A DNA stretch of 6,421 nt, taken from the NCBI GenBank assembly GCA_002401545.1, contig NVTJ01000108.1, forward strand, positions 827-7,247, in the 5' to 3' direction. The position numbers and the translations under genes were made by a program. This document shows, one piece after another, positions 1 through 5,771 of this stretch. Each line of letters opens with the position of its first letter. Position 1 is the stretch's first letter. Source of the stretch: Alphaproteobacteria bacterium (lineage in GTDB: Bacteria > Pseudomonadota > Alphaproteobacteria > Sphingomonadales > Emcibacteraceae). The notes beneath the pieces were generated by a model. The model had not been told where the DNA came from and ran no database searches. It saw only the letters and a program-made list of their open reading frames with translations.

Positions 1-799
1 GCAGGCCAATCATCTGACCAATCATCTGATCTTTCTGGCTCTTGGCAAAACGGGTAAAATCGGGAATATTCAGCGCCATGGTCGCCCAGAAGCCCACCAT
101 GGCGGTTAACCCGGCGACAAAAGCCCCGAAAAACTGGCCCTCCCTGAGGCCACCGGGGTCAAATTGTGACGGCACTGACAGCATCTCGCCAAAGCCGCCC
201 GCCTGAACATAGGCCCATGCCAGCAGGGCAAGCCCCATGAATATGAGAAACGGCGCGGCAATGGTTTCAAGCCAGCGAATTGATTCCGTGCCATTTTTAA
301 TGAAAAACAGATGAATTGACCAGAAACCGAGAAAGCTGAGAAACTGAGCCAGATCAATGCCGAGAAACGGCAGGGGTGATCCCTGAAAGGCATTACCGGA
401 AAGGCTGTTGATAATGACATAAATAGCCGACCCCCCCACCCATGTCTGGATACCAAACCAGCCACAGGCCACCAGACCACGGGCCATGGCCGGAATGCGC
501 GCGCCCTTGGTGCCGAAGGCCGACCGCAGCAGCACGGGAAACGGAACCCCGTATTTAGCCCCCGCATGACCAATCAGGATCATGGGGGCCAGAACAATCA
601 CATTACCCAGCATAACCGTGATAATGGCCTGTTTCCATGACATGCCTTCTGCAATCAAACCCGCCGACAGCATATAGGTCGGCACGCAGACCACCATGGC
701 AACCCACAGCGACGCATAGGCCTTCCAGTCCCAGGTGCGCTGAGCCTCACTGGTTGGCTCTAAATCCTCATTCCATAAATCCTGATCATAGGGCTGCAT
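1..799 (-). CDS. NCS1-family nucleobase/hydantoin/allantoin transporter, N-terminal part (runs off left edge)
   Basis: Inner-membrane secondary transporter of the nucleobase:cation symporter-1 family, which includes uracil, allantoin, cytosine and hydantoin permeases. I translated 266 codons from the ATG at 799-797; families of this type usually have about 480-500 residues, so roughly 55% is present. The N-terminus has the family-like signature LWNEDLEPT (residues 8-16), followed by hydrophobic helices at about 28-50, 58-78, 104-130, 150-168 and 180-200. CGWFGIQTW (112-120) matches the substrate-site helix of the hydantoin transporter Mhp1, where Trp117 and Gln121 contact the ligand (here W114 and Q118). 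GFWATMALNIPDFTRFAKSQ (236-255) matches the second substrate segment (Trp220 region, here W238). The start lies 2 nt past the stop of the beta-ureidopropionase gene, with GGGGAG just upstream inside that gene. Uracil/thymine import is inferred from the operon; hydantoin or allantoin remain possible. Confidence 0.9.
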   Translation of the reverse strand, partial: MQPYDQDLWNEDLEPTSEAQRTWDWKAYASLWVAMVVCVPTYMLSAGLIAEGMSWKQAIITVMLGNVIVLAPMILIGHAGAKYGVPFPVLLRSAFGTKGARIPAMARGLVACGWFGIQTWVGGSAIYVIINSLSGNAFQGSPLPFLGIDLAQFLSFLGFWSIHLFFIKNGTESIRWLETIAAPFLIFMGLALLAWAYVQAGGFGEMLSVPSQFDPGGLREGQFFGAFVAGLTAMVGFWATMALNIPDFTRFAKSQKDQMIGQMIGL

Positions 800-801
800 T
801 C

Positions 802-1686
802 TCACTCCCCGCGTGTTAAGGGACCATATGTTTCGGGCCTGCGGTCGCGGAAAAACTGCCATTTGTTACGGACTTGCCTCACCATATCCATATTCATATC
901 ATGGATGATCAGTTCATCTTTATCGCGGCTGGCCTCTTTTTCGATCTGGCCTCGCGGATTGACAAAATAGCTCTGACCGTAAAATTCGCCGATATTCCAC
1001 GGCGCTTCCGTGCCAACCCGGTTGATGGCCCCGATCCAGCAGCCATTGGCCGCCGCCGAAGCGGGTTGTTCCAGCTTCCACAGATATTCGGAAAGTCCGG
1101 CAACGGTTGCCGAGGGGTTTACAATATATTCAGCCCCGTTAAGCGCCAATGCCCGCCAGCCTTCGGGGAAATGACGGTCATAACAGATATAAACCCCAAG
1201 CTTGCAATATTGGGTGTCAAATACCGGCCAGTCGGATGAGCCGGGCTTGAAGAAGAATTTCTCCCAAAAACCTGATACCTGCGGGATATGTGTCTTGCGG
1301 TATTTGCCGAGATATTTGCCGTCGGCATCAATCACGGCGGCAGTATTATAATATATACCCGTCACATCATCGCGCTCGTAAATGGGCACGACAATAACCA
1401 TTTTATATTTGGCGGCATATTCCTGCATCAGTTGCGTGGTTGGTCCATTTGGAATAGGTTCCGCACTGGCGTACCATTTTTCATCCTGACTGGGACAGAA
1501 ATAGGGCTGGGTGAAAACCTCCTGAAAACACAGGACCTGCACGCCCGATTCCCCGGCTTTTTCAATCAGTGGAATATGGGCCTTGATCATGTCTTTACGG
1601 ATGGTTTCCGGATCATTGTCGGTGGAGGACTTGAGGGCCATCTGGATCAGTCCGCCCCGTAAAGTTGTTGTTTTTGACTGGGTCAT
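802..1686 (-). CDS. Beta-ureidopropionase (N-carbamoyl-beta-alanine amidohydrolase), nitrilase superfamily
   Basis: Cytoplasmic 294-residue C-N hydrolase that splits N-carbamoyl-beta-alanine (or N-carbamoyl-beta-aminoisobutyrate) into the beta-amino acid, CO2 and ammonia, the third step of reductive pyrimidine catabolism. The Glu-Lys-Cys triad of the nitrilase superfamily is complete: Glu56 in CFQEVF, Lys131 in KYRKTHIP and Cys168 in VYICYDRHFPEG. A second conserved glutamate is likely Glu142 in SGFWEKFFF. The stretches VNPSATVAGLSEYLW (189-203) and AINRVGTE (220-227) resemble animal beta-ureidopropionase (human UPB1), which favours this call over N-carbamoylputrescine amidase or N-carbamoyl-D-amino acid hydrolase, the main alternatives. 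The start ATG (1686-1684) is preceded by AGGAG (1699-1695), which overlaps the TAG stop of the aminotransferase gene. The gene is therefore probably translationally coupled to its upstream neighbour. Bacteria often use an unrelated M20-family enzyme for this step, so no symbol is assigned. Confidence 0.9.
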   Translation of the reverse strand: MTQSKTTTLRGGLIQMALKSSTDNDPETIRKDMIKAHIPLIEKAGESGVQVLCFQEVFTQPYFCPSQDEKWYASAEPIPNGPTTQLMQEYAAKYKMVIVVPIYERDDVTGIYYNTAAVIDADGKYLGKYRKTHIPQVSGFWEKFFFKPGSSDWPVFDTQYCKLGVYICYDRHFPEGWRALALNGAEYIVNPSATVAGLSEYLWKLEQPASAAANGCWIGAINRVGTEAPWNIGEFYGQSYFVNPRGQIEKEASRDKDELIIHDMNMDMVRQVRNKWQFFRDRRPETYGPLTRGE

Positions 1687-1697
1687 GAAAGATTCTC

Positions 1698-3029
1698 CTA
1701 TTCCAGATTCTTGATGATGGTTGCCAGTGTGTCAAAAGCAAAGTCTATCTGGCTTTTTTCAATGATTAAGGGGGGTGACAACGCAATGGTATCGCCCGTG
1801 GTACGGATGAGAAGCCCGGCTTCATAAGCTTTCAAGAAAGCTTCAAAGGCGCGTTTTGTCGGCTTTTCAGGGTAAGGTTCCAGCTCAATCCCCGCAATGA
1901 AACCAAGGTTGCGCAGGTCAATGACATGGGGCAGACCCTTCAGGGAATGTACGGCCTGCTCCCAGTAATCGGACAACTCTGTGGCGCGGGTCAACAGACC
2001 GTCTTCCTCATAGGTATCCAGCGTGCCCAATGCTGCCGCACAGGCCATGGGATTGCCGGAAAAAGTATAACCGTGAAAGAATTCCACCATATTTTCCGGC
2101 CCCTGCATGAAGGCTTCGTAGATTTTATCCTGCACGAACACTGCGCCCATGGGAATAACCCCGTTGGTCAGGCCCTTGGCGGTGGTGACCAGATCAGGTT
2201 CCACACCAAACCTGTTAACGGCAAAGGGGGTTCCCAAACGGCCAAAGCCAGTGATAACCTCATCAAAAATCAGCAGAATACCATGCTTGTCACAAATTTT
2301 ACGCAGGCGTTTCAGATAACCTTCCGGTGGCAAAATTACCCCCGCTGATCCGGCCAATGGCTCCACAATCACCGCCGCAATGGTGGAGGGGTCATGCAAA
2401 TCACACAGACGCTGCAGATCATCGGCAAGCTCCGCCCCATGCTCGGGCTGGCCTTTTGAGTAGCGGTTTTCTTCAATACCGTGGGTATGACGCATGTGAT
2501 CAACCCCCGCGACCAGCGTGCCGAACATTTTACGGTTCGGGGACATGCCACCCACCGACATGCCGCCAAAATTTACCCCGTGATAGCCCTTTTCCCGACC
2601 AATCAGGCGGGTGCGATGCCCCTCGCCCCGAACCCGGTGATAGGCAATGGCCATTTTAAGGGCGGTTTCCACGGATTCAGAGCCGCTATTAGTGAAGAAT
2701 ATCCGGTTAAGACTGCCGGGCATCATCGCCGCCAGACGGCTCGCCAGTTCAAACTGTTTGGGATGACCCATCTGGAAAGCGGGGGCATAATCAAGTTCTG
2801 ATACCTGTTTTTGAATCGCTTCCACAATACGCGGGCGGTTATGTCCGGCATTACAGCACCAAAGTCCGGCGATACCGTCAAGAAGATCGCGCCCGTCTGA
2901 GGTTTTGAAATACATGCCATCGGCCCCGACGATCATACGCGGGTTGGCCTTAAACTGCCGGTTGGCGGTAAAAGGCATCCAGTAGGCGTTCATATCATTG
3001 GCTTTTTGCCCGGCTGACATACTGTTCAT
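1698..3029 (-). CDS. Omega-amino acid (beta-alanine):pyruvate aminotransferase, class III PLP enzyme
   Basis: Cytoplasmic PLP-dependent class III aminotransferase of 443 residues, close to the roughly 450 residues of the Pseudomonas omega-amino acid:pyruvate transaminase. It is expected to move the amino group of beta-alanine (or beta-aminoisobutyrate) to pyruvate, giving malonate semialdehyde (or methylmalonate semialdehyde) and alanine. Visible landmarks are GLWCCNAGH (55-63), phosphate-binding NSGSES (114-119), KGYHG (147-151), the cofactor aspartate in IFDEVITGFGR (D256), the Schiff-base lysine in TTAKGLTNG (K285), HGYTFSGNP (319-327) and the substrate-carboxylate region RTTGDTIALSPP (409-420). 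The start at 3029 is supported by a 4-nt ATGA overlap with the preA stop and by AGGAGA (3041-3036) at good spacing; ATGs at codons 4 and 13 are less well placed. Its position directly before beta-ureidopropionase supports beta-alanine as substrate, the role called pydD elsewhere. Exact amino acceptor and donor are not readable from sequence. Confidence 0.9.
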   Translation of the reverse strand: MNSMSAGQKANDMNAYWMPFTANRQFKANPRMIVGADGMYFKTSDGRDLLDGIAGLWCCNAGHNRPRIVEAIQKQVSELDYAPAFQMGHPKQFELASRLAAMMPGSLNRIFFTNSGSESVETALKMAIAYHRVRGEGHRTRLIGREKGYHGVNFGGMSVGGMSPNRKMFGTLVAGVDHMRHTHGIEENRYSKGQPEHGAELADDLQRLCDLHDPSTIAAVIVEPLAGSAGVILPPEGYLKRLRKICDKHGILLIFDEVITGFGRLGTPFAVNRFGVEPDLVTTAKGLTNGVIPMGAVFVQDKIYEAFMQGPENMVEFFHGYTFSGNPMACAAALGTLDTYEEDGLLTRATELSDYWEQAVHSLKGLPHVIDLRNLGFIAGIELEPYPEKPTKRAFEAFLKAYEAGLLIRTTGDTIALSPPLIIEKSQIDFAFDTLATIIKNLE

Positions 3030-4300
3030 TTCGTATCTCCTAAAGGGTTTTTAGGATGCTCCGGCCATGTGAGGTAAGGCAGGTCATTCTTGACAGGCCG
3101 CATTTCTATACAGTCCGGCACCGGGCAGATAATGGCGCAGAGATTACATCCCACACAGTCTTCATCCACGACGGTGAAGGTGCGTTTGCCGCCCTCTGCC
3201 ACCTCAAATGCGATGGCCTGATGCGCGGTATCCTCACAGGCAATATGGCAGCGTCCACATTCAATACAAGCTTCCTGATCAATGAAAGCCTTGGTATCGA
3301 AATTCATATTAAGCTCATTCCAGTTAACGGTATTTTTGATGGCAAGACCACGAAAATCGTCAATGGTCCTGTAGCCTTTGCTGTCCATGAAGCTGGACAG
3401 GCCGTCAATCATATCATCGACAATGCGGAAACCATAGAGCATGGCGGCGGTGCATACCTGTAATGCATTGGCCCCTAATGAGATAAATTCCGCCGCATCC
3501 CGCCAGCTTTCAATGCCGCCAATGGCGGAAATATCAACCCCCTGAGTTTCCGGGCTGCGGGCAATTTCCGCAACCATATGCAGGGCAATGGGCTTGACCG
3601 CCGAACCGCAATAGCCGCCGTGGCTGCCCTTGCCGTCCACAATCGGGTTCGGTGCCATGGCATCAAGATCGACAGAGATAACAGAATTGACCGTATTGAT
3701 CAGCGATATGGCATGGGCGCCGCCAGCTTTTGCCGCCTGTGCGCTCCACAGAATATCGGTGATATTAGGGGTCAGTTTGGTGAAGACCGGAATATCCACC
3801 GCTTCCCGCACCCAGCGGGTGGTCTGCTCGATCATCTCCGGCACCTGACCAATGGCAGAGCCCATATCACGTTCGCACATGCCGTGGGGACAACCCAGAT
3901 TAAGCTCTATGCCATGAACCCCGGAAGCCGCAATCTTGATGGCCAGTTCCTTCCAGGCCTGTTCGTCCACCCGTGCCATCATGGAACCGATGATCACCCG
4001 GTCCGGCCATTCCCGGCGAATCTGTTCAATTTCCCGCAAATTTACCTCAAGGGGCCGGTCAGAAATCAGCTCGATATTATTGAAGCCGATCACACTGCGA
4101 TTGCTGCCAAAATGGCCGCCGTACCGGCTGGACACATTGATAACGGGTGGGTCTTCGCCAAGGGTTTTCCACACAACACCCGCCCATCCCGCCTCAAAGG
4201 CACGAACCACATTGGCGTATTTATCGGTGGGCGGGGCCGAGGCAAGCCAAAAAGGATTGATGCTGTCAATCCCGGCGATGGTGCATCTTAAATCAGCCAT
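3026..4300 (-). CDS. preA: NAD-dependent dihydropyrimidine dehydrogenase, subunit PreA (FMN and 2x[4Fe-4S])
   Basis: Catalytic subunit (424 residues) of the bacterial two-subunit dihydropyrimidine dehydrogenase, which reduces uracil and thymine to their 5,6-dihydro forms using electrons passed from PreT. Residues about 1-310 form the dihydroorotate-dehydrogenase-like FMN barrel: NPFWLASAPPT (15-25), VVWKTLGED (42-50), the active-site loop LNLGCPHGM with catalytic Cys137 (pig enzyme Cys671), FTKLTPN (173-179, Lys175), SLINTVNS (199-206) and the flavin-phosphate segment AIGGIESW (259-266). The C-terminal ferredoxin-like domain carries two cluster motifs, C345/C348/C351/C355 and C382/C385/C388/C392. 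The start ATG (4300-4298) is 9 nt after the preT stop, with AAGGA lying across that stop. The gene overlaps the aminotransferase start by 4 nt. The loop contains an extra cysteine, Cys142, where the mammalian enzyme has glycine. Confidence 0.96.
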   Translation of the reverse strand: MADLRCTIAGIDSINPFWLASAPPTDKYANVVRAFEAGWAGVVWKTLGEDPPVINVSSRYGGHFGSNRSVIGFNNIELISDRPLEVNLREIEQIRREWPDRVIIGSMMARVDEQAWKELAIKIAASGVHGIELNLGCPHGMCERDMGSAIGQVPEMIEQTTRWVREAVDIPVFTKLTPNITDILWSAQAAKAGGAHAISLINTVNSVISVDLDAMAPNPIVDGKGSHGGYCGSAVKPIALHMVAEIARSPETQGVDISAIGGIESWRDAAEFISLGANALQVCTAAMLYGFRIVDDMIDGLSSFMDSKGYRTIDDFRGLAIKNTVNWNELNMNFDTKAFIDQEACIECGRCHIACEDTAHQAIAFEVAEGGKRTFTVVDEDCVGCNLCAIICPVPDCIEMRPVKNDLPYLTWPEHPKNPLGDTK

Positions 4301-4309
4301 ATATTTTCC

Positions 4310-5638
4310 TTAATTATTTTTAAGCCAGGCATCCACCGCAATGGCGGCCTGCTTCCCGTCTTCCACAGCCTGTACTGTCAGGTCCTCGCCGCTGCGCACA
4401 CAGTCGCCACCGGCAAAAACACCCTTAATACTGGTTTCACAGGTTTCTGACACTTTGAGTTTACCATCATTAATGGTTAAACCATCCAGGCCATCCCCTT
4501 CAAGCTTTTGACCAATAGCCTTCAAGGCCAGATCACAGGCAATGTCATATGTTTCACCCGTACCAGTGAGCTTGCCGCCTTTAAGCACCGTATGTTCAAA
4601 AGTCATGGACGTGACCGCCGCGTTACCCTGTACTGCCATGGGCTTTGACCAAAGCCGCACCATCACCCCGTTCTGACGCGCAAGGTCCACCTCGAAAGCG
4701 GTGGCCCCCATCTGTTCTTCACCACGCCGGTAGGCCAGCGTGACATTTTGAGCCCCGAGCTTTTTCGCCTGTACTGCGGCATCTATGGCCGTATTGCCGC
4801 CGCCGATAACAATGATGTCTTCGCCCAGACGGATAGCCGACAAGTCACCCGTTTGGCGAATGTCTTCAATGAAATCAATGGCATCCATCACCCCCCCTAA
4901 ATCCTCACCATCAAGGCCAAGGCCATTGGTGCCGCCAAGGCCGATACCGATAAACACCGCATCATGCTGAGCCTGCAAATTATCAAGGGTGAGTGAGCTG
5001 TCCAGTGCCTTGTCATAATATATCTCAATACCGCCAATGCCCAACAGGAATTCCACCTCCCGTGCCGCAAAATCATTGACCATTTTATAGGCGGCAAGGC
5101 CATATTCATTAAGCCCGCCCGGCTTTGATTTCGCTTCGTAAATACTGACCTTATGGCCAAGCATCGCCGCCCGGTGGGCAAACGACAGCCCCGCAGGACC
5201 AGCACCGACAACGGCAATATGACGCCCGGTATCAGCAGCGCGGGAGAAGGGATGAGAGCCGCCAGCCGCCATCAGGTGATCGATGGCGTGCCGTTGCAAA
5301 AGACCAATTTCAACTGTCTTATTGCCGCCTTCATGATGAACGCAAGCCTGCTCGCAGAGAACTTCTGTCGGACAGGCCCGGGCGCAGGTGCCCCCCATAA
5401 TATTTTCGCTCAGGATAGTGCGGGCGGCCCCGGACATATTGCCGGTTCTGATCTGATGGATGAAAGTTGGAATATCTATTGACGTCGGACAGGCCTGAAT
5501 ACAGGGCGCATCATAACAATAAAGGCAATGATCGGCCTCTTTCACAGCCATCAGGCCATCCAGCGGTCTGTGCAAATCGTCAAAAAATTGCGCTGCTGAT
5601 ATCTTTGCACAACCGGTTTTATTGATATGATGAGCCAT
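4310..5638 (-). CDS. preT: NAD-dependent dihydropyrimidine dehydrogenase, subunit PreT (FAD, Fe-S, NAD(P)H-binding)
   Basis: Electron-input subunit (442 residues from the chosen start) that oxidises NAD(P)H with FAD and passes electrons through Fe-S clusters to PreA. It resembles the N-terminal half of animal dihydropyrimidine dehydrogenase and the glutamate synthase small subunit. The Cys-rich N-terminal domain has C38/C41/C46/C50 and C85/C89/C95/C99. FAD-binding VVGAGPAGLS is at 143-152, the nicotinamide-binding Rossmann motif VIGGGNTAIDAA at 277-288, and the C-terminal FAD motif GVFAGGDCVRSG at 406-417. The open frame extends to an ATG at 5680, but that codon lies inside the promoter and operator. 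GAGGAAG stands 5 nt before the ATG at 5638-5636, so MAHHINKTG is taken as the N-terminus. It is the first gene of the operon and its stop is 9 nt before preA. Confidence 0.95.
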   Translation of the reverse strand: MAHHINKTGCAKISAAQFFDDLHRPLDGLMAVKEADHCLYCYDAPCIQACPTSIDIPTFIHQIRTGNMSGAARTILSENIMGGTCARACPTEVLCEQACVHHEGGNKTVEIGLLQRHAIDHLMAAGGSHPFSRAADTGRHIAVVGAGPAGLSFAHRAAMLGHKVSIYEAKSKPGGLNEYGLAAYKMVNDFAAREVEFLLGIGGIEIYYDKALDSSLTLDNLQAQHDAVFIGIGLGGTNGLGLDGEDLGGVMDAIDFIEDIRQTGDLSAIRLGEDIIVIGGGNTAIDAAVQAKKLGAQNVTLAYRRGEEQMGATAFEVDLARQNGVMVRLWSKPMAVQGNAAVTSMTFEHTVLKGGKLTGTGETYDIACDLALKAIGQKLEGDGLDGLTINDGKLKVSETCETSIKGVFAGGDCVRSGEDLTVQAVEDGKQAAIAVDAWLKNN

Positions 5639-5650
5639 ACAAGCTTCCTC
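5639..5650 (-). promoter_or_regulatory. preT ribosome binding site that decides the start codon
   Basis: On the minus strand GAGGAAG (5650-5644) is followed by 5 nt and then ATG at 5638. The upstream in-frame ATG at 5680 has no comparable purine-rich element before it and falls upstream of the predicted transcription start, so it cannot be the start of mRNA made from this promoter. Confidence 0.8.
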
Positions 5651-5659
5651 TCTGTCATA

Positions 5660-5688
5660 ATAATATAAATATTTGACCATTTAGTCAA
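5660..5688 (-). promoter_or_regulatory. Sigma70-type promoter of the preT operon
   Basis: On the minus strand TTGACT (5688-5683) is followed by exactly 17 nt and TATTAT (5665-5660). Each hexamer is 5/6 to the sigma70 consensus. The expected transcription start is near 5653, giving a leader of only about 15 nt before the ATG at 5638. The operator dyad covers the -35 hexamer and most of the spacer, the geometry expected for a repressor that blocks RNA polymerase. Confidence 0.75.
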
Positions 5689-5693
5689 ATATT
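5668..5693. promoter_or_regulatory. 26-bp perfect inverted repeat, probable RutR-like operator
   Basis: Left arm AATATTTGAC (5668-5677), 6-nt spacer CATTTA (5678-5683), right arm GTCAAATATT (5684-5693); the arms are exact reverse complements. The inner 16 nt, TTGACCATTTAGTCAA (5673-5688), match the E. coli RutR consensus TTGACCAnnTGGTCAA at 13 of 14 defined positions. RutR is a TetR-family regulator that responds to uracil and thymine, which fits the operon. Seen: the dyad and its overlap with the preT -35 box. Inferred: the identity of the regulator. No regulator gene is in the window. Confidence 0.75.
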
Positions 5694-5696
5694 ATT

Positions 5697-5726
5697 TTGA
5701 AATTACACTGTTAGTTGATTTATCAT
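5697..5726 (+). promoter_or_regulatory. Candidate divergent promoter for the plus-strand reductase-like gene
   Basis: TTGAAA (5697-5702), 18 nt, then TATCAT (5721-5726); both hexamers are 4-5 of 6 to the sigma70 consensus. Transcription would start near 5733, leaving a leader of about 35 nt. The dyad ends 4 nt upstream of this -35 box, so a bound regulator could affect it, but this is weaker than the preT promoter and is an inference. Confidence 0.4.
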
Positions 5727-5757
5727 TTACCAGCGGCTACACTTGCACCCGTATATC

Positions 5758-5771
5758 AGGAGATGATCGTG
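5758..5771 (+). promoter_or_regulatory. Ribosome binding site favouring a GTG start for the plus-strand gene
   Basis: AGGAG (5758-5762) directly abuts an ATG at 5763, which leaves no spacer for initiation there. The in-frame GTG at 5769-5771 is 6 nt from the AGGAG, the usual spacing. GTG is therefore preferred, and the protein would lose only two residues relative to the ATG. Confidence 0.65.

Noticed and set aside
6..29. Exact 12-bp tandem repeat (CCAATCATCTGA twice) inside the transporter gene
   Set aside because: It encodes QMIGQMIG in frame, at a place where NCS1 transporters often have a Q-x-x-G-Q-x-x-G pattern, so it looks like a family motif with coincident codons rather than a recent duplication or a repeat element.
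106..573. 155-codon minus-strand open frame
   Set aside because: It is in another frame of the transporter gene; its product is Arg/Pro/Trp-rich with no recognisable domain, while the true frame gives a clear NCS1 protein.
3578..4291. 237-codon plus-strand open frame antisense to preA
   Set aside because: A shadow of preA codon bias: no family resemblance and no good SD. The preA reading is unambiguous.
5639..5680. N-terminal extension of PreT (MVKYLYYYDREEAC)
   Set aside because: These codons fall in the promoter, operator and leader, the residues look unlike a protein N-terminus, and a good SD precedes the later ATG.
5668..5693. The dyad as a transcription terminator
   Set aside because: The stem is AT-rich with few GC pairs, lies at a divergent promoter with no gene ending nearby, and coincides with a -35 box, so an operator fits far better.
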